Source of the DNA: Haemonchus contortus
Lineage: Eukaryota > Nematoda > Chromadorea > Rhabditida > Trichostrongylidae
NCBI GenBank assembly: GCA_000469685.2
Contig: LS997563.1
Location: forward strand, 14,993,940-15,057,939
Length of the DNA stretch: 64,000 nucleotides
Direction of reading: 5' to 3'
Position numbers and translations under genes: made by a program. How positions within the stretch are numbered: the stretch's first letter is position 1; each line of letters starts with the position of its first letter. This document shows, piece by piece, positions 55,901 through 64,000 of this stretch. The notes under the pieces are model-generated. The model was not told where the DNA came from. It ran no database searches and was given only the letters and a program-made list of their open reading frames with translations.

Positions 55901-57951
55901 TAATTCTTCAGTAGCTAGATGAAGGTTTTCCGTATTCGAAAGTCAGGCGAAACCCATACGACAGCTCATCGTATGTGAATCGCTTGCGTCTCGTTGTTTG
56001 TTTGTCCGTTCAATTGTACAGAAATTCGATACTACCTTGGGAATCACCTACATAATTCGGGTCAAGTAAGGGATGAGTTGGGCATAGGGCAAGATCAAAA
56101 GAACACATTTGATCTCAGCAAAGCTCCTTCTTTGGGGGTGGGACATGCACAGGATTGTGTGATGTCATGGGCAAAACTTTCTTATTTTATATGAAGCGCT
56201 CGCGTCTGTCTGTCCGTCCGTCTGTCTGTTTGTACGGAAATTCATAACTCCTGCCCCGTGGACCCAGGACCTTCAAATTTGGTGAGAGCAAAGGCGGCAG
56301 GATAGGAACACATATGGTGGGCGGCAGGACCGGACTCCGCCCAAAGGGGTGGGATTGTGCAAAATACATGTTTCGGCGGAAAATCATAAAACCTATCCCT
56401 AGAAGGTTCAAATCCATCATACCTGAGGCAGGGTGGAACACTAATGGTGGGTGGCAGAATCGGATCACAGGGGGGGGGGGGTTTGCGTGAAAATTGTCAA
56501 TTTGGCCCATGGCGTTCAAACTTGGCAGGGAATAGGCGGAACAGTACGGTGGGTGGTAGGACAGGACTCCGCCCATTGGGGGGCGGATTTTGTGCGAAAT
56601 CAATGTCTGAGCAAAAATCCATTACTCCTGATCCGTGGACTTGGAAAGCGAAATCAATAGGAGTAGAGGGGACAGGATGGCAACACTGACGATAGAGGGG
56701 GCCTTAAAAAACGAGATCCAATCACCAATTGGATCCTGGCGACAATGTTATTCACGATCTGGCTTTGGGGACCAATTATGAAATTTGGTTCACTTCTTGC
56801 TTACGACCACTACCCAGCGGATTTGGGATTCGATGGAGGATCACGGTTTCTCTCTGCATTGATGTAATTCATGGCAAAACTAATCAGACCTTAACAATCT
56901 TGGATTCGCATTTTAGATGTATCCGTAAAGAAGAGGAGTTATATCCCTAAAGACATTGGATAATGGTATTATTATGACTCGACAACATTTTAAAGTACTA
57001 TTCGAGGCTTTGAATGCCTATCAGTTAAATGTTAAATGGGTCATTATTTTTAACATCAACAGCGATAGATCGAGACAGACATAATCTATTCAAAGGCATA
57101 GGCATCGACACATTTCGAATGTCATTTGCATGCCCTATTGTTCCTCTGTCAAACTTGGTGCTCCGAAAAGTATCATTCTTTCCAAAAGAGGACTGCCGTT
57201 TTTCACAACTATCATAAGAAGGAGGGAAGCCACGCGTTAGCCGGGTGGTCCGACTGTGTCTATATGTAAAGTGGTAATTTTGTGTGTCTGTTTGTGAGCC
57301 CGTTTGTGCGTCCTTCCGAAAATCGCCGAGGCACGACGGAGAGTGAATGTCATGTGAGCGCGGTGAGAAAACAATTATGCTTGCGATCCTCCCTTGATGT
57401 GCCTGATAGAAGATGATGGAACGAGTCATGTGCTGTCCATCATTGATATAATGCTCAAAAGCCCTCATGCGTGCCCTTAATTACTCATGTGTTCGGGAAA
57501 CCTCCCGAAAGTTCATCGCCCTTTTTATCGTATCCACATTGTTTATACGGAATTTTTAACGCTTCGAATTTTTGCAGAACTTTCCTACCAATCTAATTCT
57601 AATTCGAAAGCGGGAGGGTCTGAAGGGTGAACTCTAAGTAGTTGTATACTACATCGCACTTATCCTTTCAGACAAATATCGATATCGAATTTGGTCACAA
57701 GTGTAACAGAGTTGTGGCATATTACTGCCTATTTTCGACCCACAGTCAAACATTGCTCTGAAAACATCCTGAATCTTCTGATAGAGTCAACATCGACGAA
57801 TTCTTCTGAAATACTTGTGCAGGAGCTCAAAGATTTCAAATCCACAAATTTCAAAACAATCTTAAGCAACTTCCATTTGAGTGGCAACAGTTCAGATGCA
57901 AGTTTATTACAAGTTCTCCATATCTTTTTCGTTAACCCGGAACCGTCTTAA
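52913..57951 (+). CDS. Unrecognised N-glycosylated secreted protein, three exons (or 3' end of the GILT gene)
   Basis: The three exons join in phase. Exon A ends at 53107 (CGG/GTAAGT); its core from 53015 reads NVTDSLAPRAGISTAESKQR. Exon B is 54423-54544 (TTGCAG acceptor, AA/GTGATA donor) with TIRCPLIEIHGTWNGTSIPE. Exon C is 57672-57951 and ends at TAA, with VTELWHITAYFRPTVKHCSE and SGNSSDASLLQVLHIFF. There are at least five N-glycosylation sequons. Exon A can be read in two ways: from an ATG at 52913 giving a signal-peptide-like MMIFCLLIDTLIIALAICFS (198 residues total), or from a TTTTTCAG acceptor at 53014 with a phase 0 link back to GILT exon 5. T-rich intron ends often mimic signal peptides, so I cannot decide. 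I do not recognise the family. Confidence 0.5.
53189..53669 (+). mobile_element. AGCGCTC-ended MITE, full copy B
   Basis: 481 bp, from GTAGCGCTCAAAAGTAATCG to an inverted CTTTCGAGCG end, with CTTTTTCTGCCGTAACTC near the left arm. Colinear with copy A at 35348-35847. It lies in the intron between exons A and B of the unrecognised gene. Confidence 0.8.
55185..55335 (+). repeat. Dispersed repeat, 5' part
   Basis: ACACATAAAGCGCTAACTTTGTGTGTCTGTTTGT continues with GTGCGTCCTTCC and CGTAGGCACGA; the same order occurs at 57250-57340. It resembles the leader of the satellite copies at 32030 and 56190. Confidence 0.55.
56190..56690 (+). repeat. Second satellite block with GTCT leader
   Basis: GAAGCGCTCGCGTCTGTCTG leads into about four diverged units with TTCATAACTCCTGCCCC, CTTCAAATTTGGT, GGTGGGCGGCAGGACCGGAC and CCGCCCA cores. 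It is homologous to the array at 32160-33610 but far more decayed. A G run of about ten lies near 56470. Confidence 0.8.
57245..57640 (+). repeat. Dispersed repeat, near-complete copy
   Basis: Begins with the GTGTGTCTGTTTGTGAGCCC block (compare 55185) and ends with the ACTTTCCTACCAATCTAATT block (compare 40395-40610), linking those two partial copies into one family of about 400 bp. Confidence 0.6.
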
Positions 57952-58367
57952 CTGCTTCTAGTCTACTAACTACAACACTACTCCTAATTCATGGTCAACC
58001 GACGGTCTGCGGCGGATTAACCCGTCGCTTCGCCATAACTTCAGCTAATGTACTCCATTCAAGCTGAAAGTAAGATCATCGGAAAGCTCTTCTTGGAAAT
58101 AATCCAAATATATATCAATCTTTCAAAATTCTCTCGTTTGTCACTTTCCTTTCTGGGAAAACTGAACTGAGTCAGCACCTCGGGTGTTACTTAAGGATAT
58201 GGCAGCATCGTAAACCCTCCACCTTAATTGGAAACTTCGTTTTCAGTTTTTGAAAGGCTTGAATCGTGCTATAATTGAAGAGAGCATTAAATCCTGATCA
58301 ATTCAATTCCCTTCATGACACAGTAAAACACTTTCAGCTGAAAGAGTTGGTGCAAAGCAAATTTTGC

Positions 58368-59480
58368 AGTTTCCTAAAGGTTTGTTCCTTTTTTTCAGCC
58401 ATGTATTTCGTATGATGACCGTATGATGGGCTCGGTTGTGTGGGATCCACTCATGTCATGAGTTTTTAAATTTCCTCAATTCTGCTGCATCACTTCCATG
58501 GAGGTCAAAGAGTGAGCGTTCAGCATCTGAGGTGTTTCCTGCAGATATAAGACAATATTAAACTCTCCACTTCACTGAGAAACTTTATTTCGATTTTCAA
58601 AGACGCATTTGGAATACGACATATGGAGTCATGTTCATTTCGATATCCTTAATGATAGAATTTCAAAAGTTCCAGCTGAAAACAGGCCTCTAATCGAACG
58701 TAGAGCTCATTATCCCCTCATCATCGATCTCTATTGGCCCATCGTCTTCTCTATTGCCGAGTCCATTCAAGGTATGCGACTGGCAGATTGAAACGACCAT
58801 GCTATGATAAATACTGTTTGACTAATATAAGTGTTAACTTTAGTTGTACTGTCTTGAATCGCGTGCAAATTTTCGCCTGTTCGAAGACGCTATCTTGTCT
58901 TGCCTCTCAGCCTCCCATTTGATGGAAATTGGGGGGGGGGGGGTAATGACCCTAAACACCGGCCAAATTAACACAGAAGAGCATACGTTGCTCGCCAACA
59001 ATGTTGTTACAGCGTTTGCAAGCGCTGTGCACGACCGAGGATCCGACCCATATGTGGTCCAGGTGGAGGCAAACATGGGACGCATGCACTCCCTCTGCGC
59101 CATTGCCCGGTTCAGTGCAAGTTGCAATCAACCACTTGATGGCGGTTCAGGCTGGCTGCGGTAACAGTAGGAGAGAGCCGATCGATTTCTGACGTGTTAG
59201 GTCACGTTGAAACAAGATTTACTCAATAGTCTTATTAGAAACTCACGTTGTGCTCAAGGCGCAAATATTATATAATTATACCAGTTGGGCTACGCCCGCC
59301 AATGCGTGCACCACATGCCCACGCATACGCCTTCAAAAGTGTCAATCGGTTGCTCTTGATCTTGGAAATTATGGATCATTAAAGGTTTCGATAGGCAACC
59401 AATGAATTAAGTAGTACTCACTAATGTTCTCAAGTGATAATAACACCATTATAAGAGTTCGTTATCACTGGACCTTCCTT
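58368..59480. other. Interior of the inverted repeat, no gene recognised
   Basis: Frames at 58609-58791 and 58844-59164 look partly protein-like, but the first overlaps repeat sequence and neither has family likeness. A 13-base G run lies near 58931-58943. Confidence 0.4.
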
Positions 59481-59489
59481 CCTCCACGG

Positions 59490-60060
59490 GTACATCATTA
59501 GTTGAGAATCCCAAATTATTGGCGGTTGGATGAGCTTTGCCGTAAATGATATCAAAACATGATGTAACCCATACTCCACATCACATGCCGAACTGTCAAG
59601 GCTCCACTACCCTTATCAGTTTTATCAGCTCCTGGCCTGGCACCAACCGTTCTCTATCCCGTCACCGAGTACCTACAATCCTGTCACATCTTACATCATC
59701 TATTGAAATATCAAGACTCCACTATTAACAGGAAGCGCGTCACAGACCTACAGGCCCTCGCCTTCTATGGCTTCTGTCAGTCCCTATCACTTGCTACCAT
59801 TCCCTGTCACCAATCACTAACGGTCCCTTCGCCCCCTACACCACTTGTCAAAGTGCCAAGGTCTCACCGCTAATACAAACGGAGTTACGGATCCTGTGGC
59901 TTCTGCCTTTTAAGGCTCTTTATCTGTTTCTACTGATTGTTGTCACTTCCTATCACGTACCATCGCTGTTCCCATCGTGCCGCCTATCTCTCTTCCAAAT
60001 TTGAATGTTTTAGGTTCAGTATGACAGGAGTTATGAATTTCAGACAAACACACACATACT
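59490..60060 (-). repeat. Third satellite block, degenerate, reverse orientation
   Basis: Read on the minus strand it starts with a TG-rich leader (60020-60060), then GAAATTCATAACTCCTGTCA and TTCAAATTTGGAAG, as in the 32160 array. Several decayed units with GTGACAGG and GATGGGAAC blocks follow. Confidence 0.6.
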
Positions 60061-60353
60061 GACACACACACACAAAAGGTCTAAAAAGTTGCAAAATTTG
60101 CTTTGCACAACTCCTTTCAGCTGAAAGTGTTTGAATTATGTCATGAAGGGATTTAAAATGATTAGTATCTTATGCTCTCCTCAATTATAGCACGATTCAA
60201 GCCTTTTAAAAACTGAAATTGAAGTTTCCAATTGAAGTGGAGGGTTTACGATGCTGTCATATCCACAAGTAACACCAGAGTTGCTGAGAGGCTCAATTTT
60301 GTTTTTCCCAGAAAGGAAGGTGAAAAACTCGAGAAAAGGTGAAGCGGCTGCTC

Positions 60354-60373
60354 GCGACGGATTAATCCGTCGC
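60354..60373. repeat. Perfect 20-bp palindrome
   Basis: GCGACGGATTAATCCGTCGC is its own reverse complement. The mirrored site in the left arm (near 58012) is imperfect. Confidence 0.9.
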
Positions 60374-60409
60374 AAACCGTCGGTTGACTATGAATTAGGA
60401 GCAGTATTG

Positions 60410-61818
60410 TACTTCCCGAAGCCAGAGATCATAGCGCCAAAAGCATTGCCACCATATTGCTGAGTTAATAAGCAGTGTGAGGTGATAATCTAAAACTCGG
60501 AACCAAACCTTTTCTTGTCCTTCCAACTGAATTTTCCTTCAATACACTCAAAAAAAGCATCTTGAAAGTTGCTATCACCTTGGACACAAGTTACTGAAAG
60601 CTCAGCGCTTCAAACAAAGCAGGAAAAGACGGGGTCAACAAGTTTCAAACTTACCTGTCTCTAAAGCATCATCCGGATAGTGTTGTAGAAGACATGCCTG
60701 CAGAGCATTCTTACGACATTCTTCTGGTCCGTGATGGCATTTGCATCTTAATTAGGAAAGCTTCAGTTTCGGCAAAACAAAGTGACCTACCAACTAGTCT
60801 TTTCTCACTCTTCTAACATGGCTTGGTCTGCTAGTTGCCATCGTAACAACGTTTCTTTCGGAATATACACTATTGAACCCAGAGAATAAGAGTAATCAAT
60901 AGGTCAGGACAAGAAAAGATGAAATATACTCTCATTCATCGGCACTGCGTCGCGTATCCTACTTTCTCGTAGAATTGGAAAGGTGCTCCACCACATAGTG
61001 AGCTCAAGTACTGACCAGTGATGGCACCAGAGTCTCAGTGGAATAATTTCTTTTTTGGCAACTATCGGACGACTAAGTTGATTGTTTAGGGTCGGAATTC
61101 CTCCCGGGTATTTATTGTTACAGAACGTGCAGAGTAGAGCAGTTTTTCCTCATCTGCCCAATAAGGACTCATGCTTACTCAAGAGCACTACAGATTCTCA
61201 CGCAGGTTCACTACATTGACTTCGCCTGAGATTAAGCGCACGGATAGTGATCTCGCGCCTGAAATCTGACTACCTGTCTTTTAATCGAGCTTGAAAGCTC
61301 TCTGAATTCCTTCTTTATGAACACTTCGGATGCTATTGATTTCTATCTCTAAGGATGGATTTTGATCAGTTTTTGACTCTGAGACCCTCTATTACTAGAG
61401 GAGGTAGTCTGAAATTGGATGTGGGTAAAGCTAGATTGAACTGTAGACGTCATTTCTTCACACACAGAGTGGCTCCCTTGTTTGCTAAGTTATGCAAGAA
61501 AAGCCCATCTTTAATTCGTCTCATGTTGACTACAAGAAATACTTAAACAATTGCTCGAGTATTTACTGTTACCCCCTTTTCCTCTTCACATATTTGGAAT
61601 TCAATGCATTCCTTTACCTCAATTCACTTATGTTTTGTTCTTTTATGCTGCTGTTTCAGAACGTTCACAGCAATGGCAGGGTTGAAATGATATTTTTGTT
61701 TTGTTTTTATTTTTGTTTTGGTTTGTTATTTGCGTTAGTTTCACACGGCTAATGCTCGTGTAATAAATAATAGGAATAATAATCTCTGTTAGTGAGATTG
61801 CGGCATGTGATTCCTCTA
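60410..61818. other. No gene recognised
   Basis: Intergenic DNA; only short frames. Confidence 0.4.
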
Positions 61819-62235
61819 TTAGACTACCAAATTGCAAGAGCCCAAGCTTAGAGACAGCAGGGTTTTAAAGTTTTTTTTTTGACAGTATTGAAAAAACATA
61901 TCGCTTGTTGGTGTTAATCGAGGATGTGACGCAATGCCCGTAATAATGTCGATGAAGACTTCATCACATTTTGACGCAGCCGTTAGCACATTCATGGTTT
62001 CTAAGTAGAACTGGTCAACAGTTACCTCATTCCGTTTCTGCTCATACTGCAGGAAGTACGGGCGGTCGGTCCAAATGGGTGATAGTTGATCTTGACGTAA
62101 GGTTGGTATTTGCGGTAGACGGACAACAGTTGCGTCTCGAGGAAACTGCAAAATAACATGATTTCCCTTCAATACAGAGTTCATGATAAATGCGTGAGAT
62201 GCTGTGTTAATGTGTGAGACATGAAACACTTCCAT
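61819..62235 (-). CDS. Unassigned coding-like exon
   Basis: A minus-strand frame of up to 138 codons ends at a TAA at 61819. Inside it a TATTTTGCAG acceptor (near 62146) would open the exon with FPRDATVVRLPQIPTLRQDQ. It continues with PYFLQYEQKRNEVTVDQFYL and ASKCDEVFIDIITGIASHP. Codon use looks protein-like, unlike random T-rich frames. I do not recognise the domain. It could be the last exon of a minus-strand gene, conceivably the one starting at 63758, though it does not resemble GILT. Confidence 0.4.
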   Translation of the reverse strand: MEVFHVSHINTASHAFIMNSVLKGNHVILQFPRDATVVRLPQIPTLRQDQLSPIWTDRPYFLQYEQKRNEVTVDQFYLETMNVLTAASKCDEVFIDIITGIASHPRLTPTSDMFFQYCQKKNFKTLLSLSLGSCNLVV

Positions 62236-63654
62236 GGTATAAAGTAAGCCCAGAAACTGAGAGACAGTCTACGACAGTTCCGCGGTGCATCAGCGGTTGC
62301 CTAAGGAGCTGCCGAATATGTATGTCTGACGTACGCCTTTTCGCTTGATCGAACCCTTCGCATCTATCCCTAGACTATGTAAAAGGAAGGGAGCAATTAG
62401 TAGTATTTTTAATTGGCCCACTTGTTTGGAGGAGCCGTTGTATCCATATGAGGGTATTCGTGGACGATTGCGGTGAACCCGTCCAACGTCCTGGTTCGAC
62501 CAAGAATAACTGGAGGTTCCCCTCCGTGATTTTTGACAGATTGATTGGTTGTTTCTTGAGCAAACCACTGAATTGCAACCCTTTCCCCACCTTTCGACTT
62601 CACCAAGGGCAAAATAAAACTTAGATTGGAGAAGGGCTTTGCGCCGCCAAGTCATGCATTTTGGAAGTTTTGTGGCTCAGTTGGCAGAAATTGCATCCAG
62701 ATTCGTGAAACTGCTTGAGCCTAGAAGTGCTAGCTGGACCTATACAACAGCTACAAAAAATTTGGAGCTGTCCGCTTTTTACTTAGCGCTAAATGTCGCG
62801 GAGGCTTGAGACAACAAAAGAATTGGTTATTAGGCGAGGGGTGTCGTGGGAAGGTTACGAAGGGGCCCCACAGCATGAGGATTTTCGGTTCTCTGTGAAT
62901 TTAACAGATTTTTCGCAATCCAGACTATTCGCCTAAAAACAATGATCACTTATACTGCCCAGAACGCTCTTCGAAAATTTGAAATTTTCAGCTTTTGAGT
63001 GACCTTGACCGTTTCATCCTCGATCTTTTTTCATAGTTAAAAGAACTAGCTCTTTTTAAGGTAATCCGGATCCAAATTCGCTTTCCAGAGTGGATACCAT
63101 TCAAAAATGATCTACATATTGCTCAAAGGGAAACTTGGTTTTATGAGAACTTGATTGATTCAATCATGATTCGATCATGCACAGAAAATGCTGCCTTTGA
63201 GCCGTCTGGTCGTTTAAAAGGTTGCCGATTCAATCTATATATATGTTGAGAGTTTGTGAAAAAAATAGCAATGATGATTATGCTAAGCTCCTTTATAATT
63301 CAGGCCCCGCTACAAATCTATGTGTTTTGATGAAATCCCAGCCTATGTGATTATTTTGATTGCTTGAAGGACGACCCATCACAGCCTAATTCTCTTAAAA
63401 GCTCTACGGAGCGCTTGATGGACATGAGTCTGTGATTATGAGTAGGAGGCGAATGCTTTGCGCCTACTGAATCACTAATCAACGCCGAAGGCGTGATGAT
63501 GACGCATAACCGCTCAGAACACCACTACCATCTTGCACAGAATACAGCCCCTCGTATACTTAAATGCTCTGAAGATGACAAACTGCCATGGTTACTGAAG
63601 AGTCCCTCTTTCGAAATAGATGCTGAATAGTGCCGTAGAGTGAAACGGTCTTAC
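62236..63654. other. No gene recognised
   Basis: A 121-codon minus-strand frame (62290-62655) has no family likeness. TGGCTCAGTTGG at about 62672 resembles a tRNA A box without a convincing B box. I found no second exon for the GILT-like gene here. Confidence 0.4.
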
Positions 63655-63758
63655 CGTGTCGTGTCCGAGCACATTGACTCTCCAACAATGTCTATGACGA
63701 CTGTAGCGAGACTACTTGATGACATATAAAGCAGGAAGAATGACACAACGAACACCAT
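63655..63758 (-). CDS. Second GILT-like gene, first exon
   Basis: The exon runs from the ATG at 63758, directly preceded by a CTCTTTCAG acceptor (a likely spliced-leader site), to a CG/GTAAGA donor. It encodes a signal peptide (MVFVVSFFLLYMSSSSLA) and TVVIDIVGESMCSDTT, the first strand and active-site segment of GILT proteins. The active site is C-S-D-T, again without the second cysteine. The exon stops two bases into the codon after TT, the same position and phase as exon 1 of the gene at 35135. Remaining exons were not found and may lie across a long intron. Confidence 0.75.
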
Positions 63759-64000
63759 CTGAAAGAGGGGCAGAAACAAAAGATAGGATAGCTCAGTAAA
63801 CATATTGCTACCCAACGTACAAGTAATGCGAGTTTGCATATCAACTCTGGCTAGAGTTAGAGCCCAAGAGAAAGACTTGGACGAAGCTTTAGCACTTCTC
63901 AAAGACATAACTAGAGCGGTTCATTAGTGGTGGTTGGATTTCCATACAGCAATTTGCAGTCTTATAGCAACATATGTAGCATATATGAATATATGCATAA
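63759..64000. other. Upstream flank of the second GILT-like gene
   Basis: Promoter or outron region on the minus strand; no feature recognised. Confidence 0.4.

Larger units (their letters stand above)
58195..60264. repeat. Large inverted repeat, about 175-bp arms
   Basis: 58195-58367 and 60091-60264 are reverse complements with modest divergence (for example CTTTCAGCTGAAAG and GCAAAGCAAATTTTGC). Similarity resumes further out (57985-58035 against 60353-60405, around GACGGTTTGCG and CCTAATTCAT). The pair could be termini of a 2.4-kb foldback element. 58495-58605 is a third, weaker direct copy. Confidence 0.7.

Noticed and set aside
57672..57760. Alternative reading of exon C in the phase 0 frame
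   Set aside because: It stops after 29 codons. The frame offset by one gives 92 codons and agrees with the phase left by exon B.
58609..58791. 60-codon frame
   Set aside because: Overlaps a degenerate direct copy of the inverted-repeat arm and lacks a normal start or acceptor.
62660..62720. Possible tRNA or SINE head
   Set aside because: TGGCTCAGTTGG fits an A box, but the downstream GATTCGTGAA is a poor B box and the fold fails.

Overview
This is nuclear DNA of a nematode, most likely a strongylid parasite of the hookworm type. The indicators are: a rab-7 start almost the same as the one I know from Caenorhabditis; a GILT-family thiol reductase gene with the exact GILT signature; small exons separated by very long introns; acceptor sites placed just upstream of start codons, as expected for spliced-leader trans-splicing; and a dense load of RTE-type LINEs, mariner elements, MITEs and a tRNA-derived SINE. 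The species is an inference from family resemblance only. There are no operons, rRNA genes, CRISPR arrays or convincing tRNA genes.

Layout. 0-5 kb: first two coding exons of rab-7 (minus strand; the rest lies left of the window). They are separated by a 4.3-kb intron holding a decayed Ty3/gypsy pol fragment. 5-22.9 kb: no convincing gene, but many mobile elements: a Mutator-type MITE with a perfect 10-bp target duplication, a foldback element, a SINE with target duplication, a TTAA (piggyBac-type) element, nested palindromes and RTE fragments. 22.98-23.85 kb: a complete four-exon gene for a small secreted protein of unknown family. 24.7-30 kb: a dead 1.28-kb mariner, then a full-length RTE-type LINE (intact 1,015-aa endonuclease-reverse transcriptase) inserted into an older antisense RTE relic and still flanked by a 20-bp target duplication. 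32-33.6 kb: a GTCT microsatellite followed by a tandem array of about 128 bp per unit. 35.1-49.3 kb: a GILT-family gene with five recognisable exons and introns of 8.9 and 4.6 kb filled with MITEs, a mariner deletion derivative and a LINE relic. 50-58 kb: more repeats and three exons that chain in phase into an unrecognised N-glycosylated protein; this could be a separate gene or the 3' end of the GILT gene. 58-60.4 kb: a large inverted repeat around a degenerate satellite block. 61.8-62.2 kb: one unassigned coding-like exon. 63.65-63.76 kb: the signal-peptide exon of a second GILT-like gene on the minus strand, with its intron at the same position and phase as in the first.

The genes do not form one pathway. 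Rab-7 directs late endosome and lysosome traffic, and GILT proteins act in lysosomes or are secreted, which is suggestive but probably chance. The stronger story is genome structure: at least six transposon classes layered in intergenic and intronic DNA, several with datable insertion marks. All exon models come from reading splice sites, phase and protein resemblance by eye; none was tested by alignment or RNA data.
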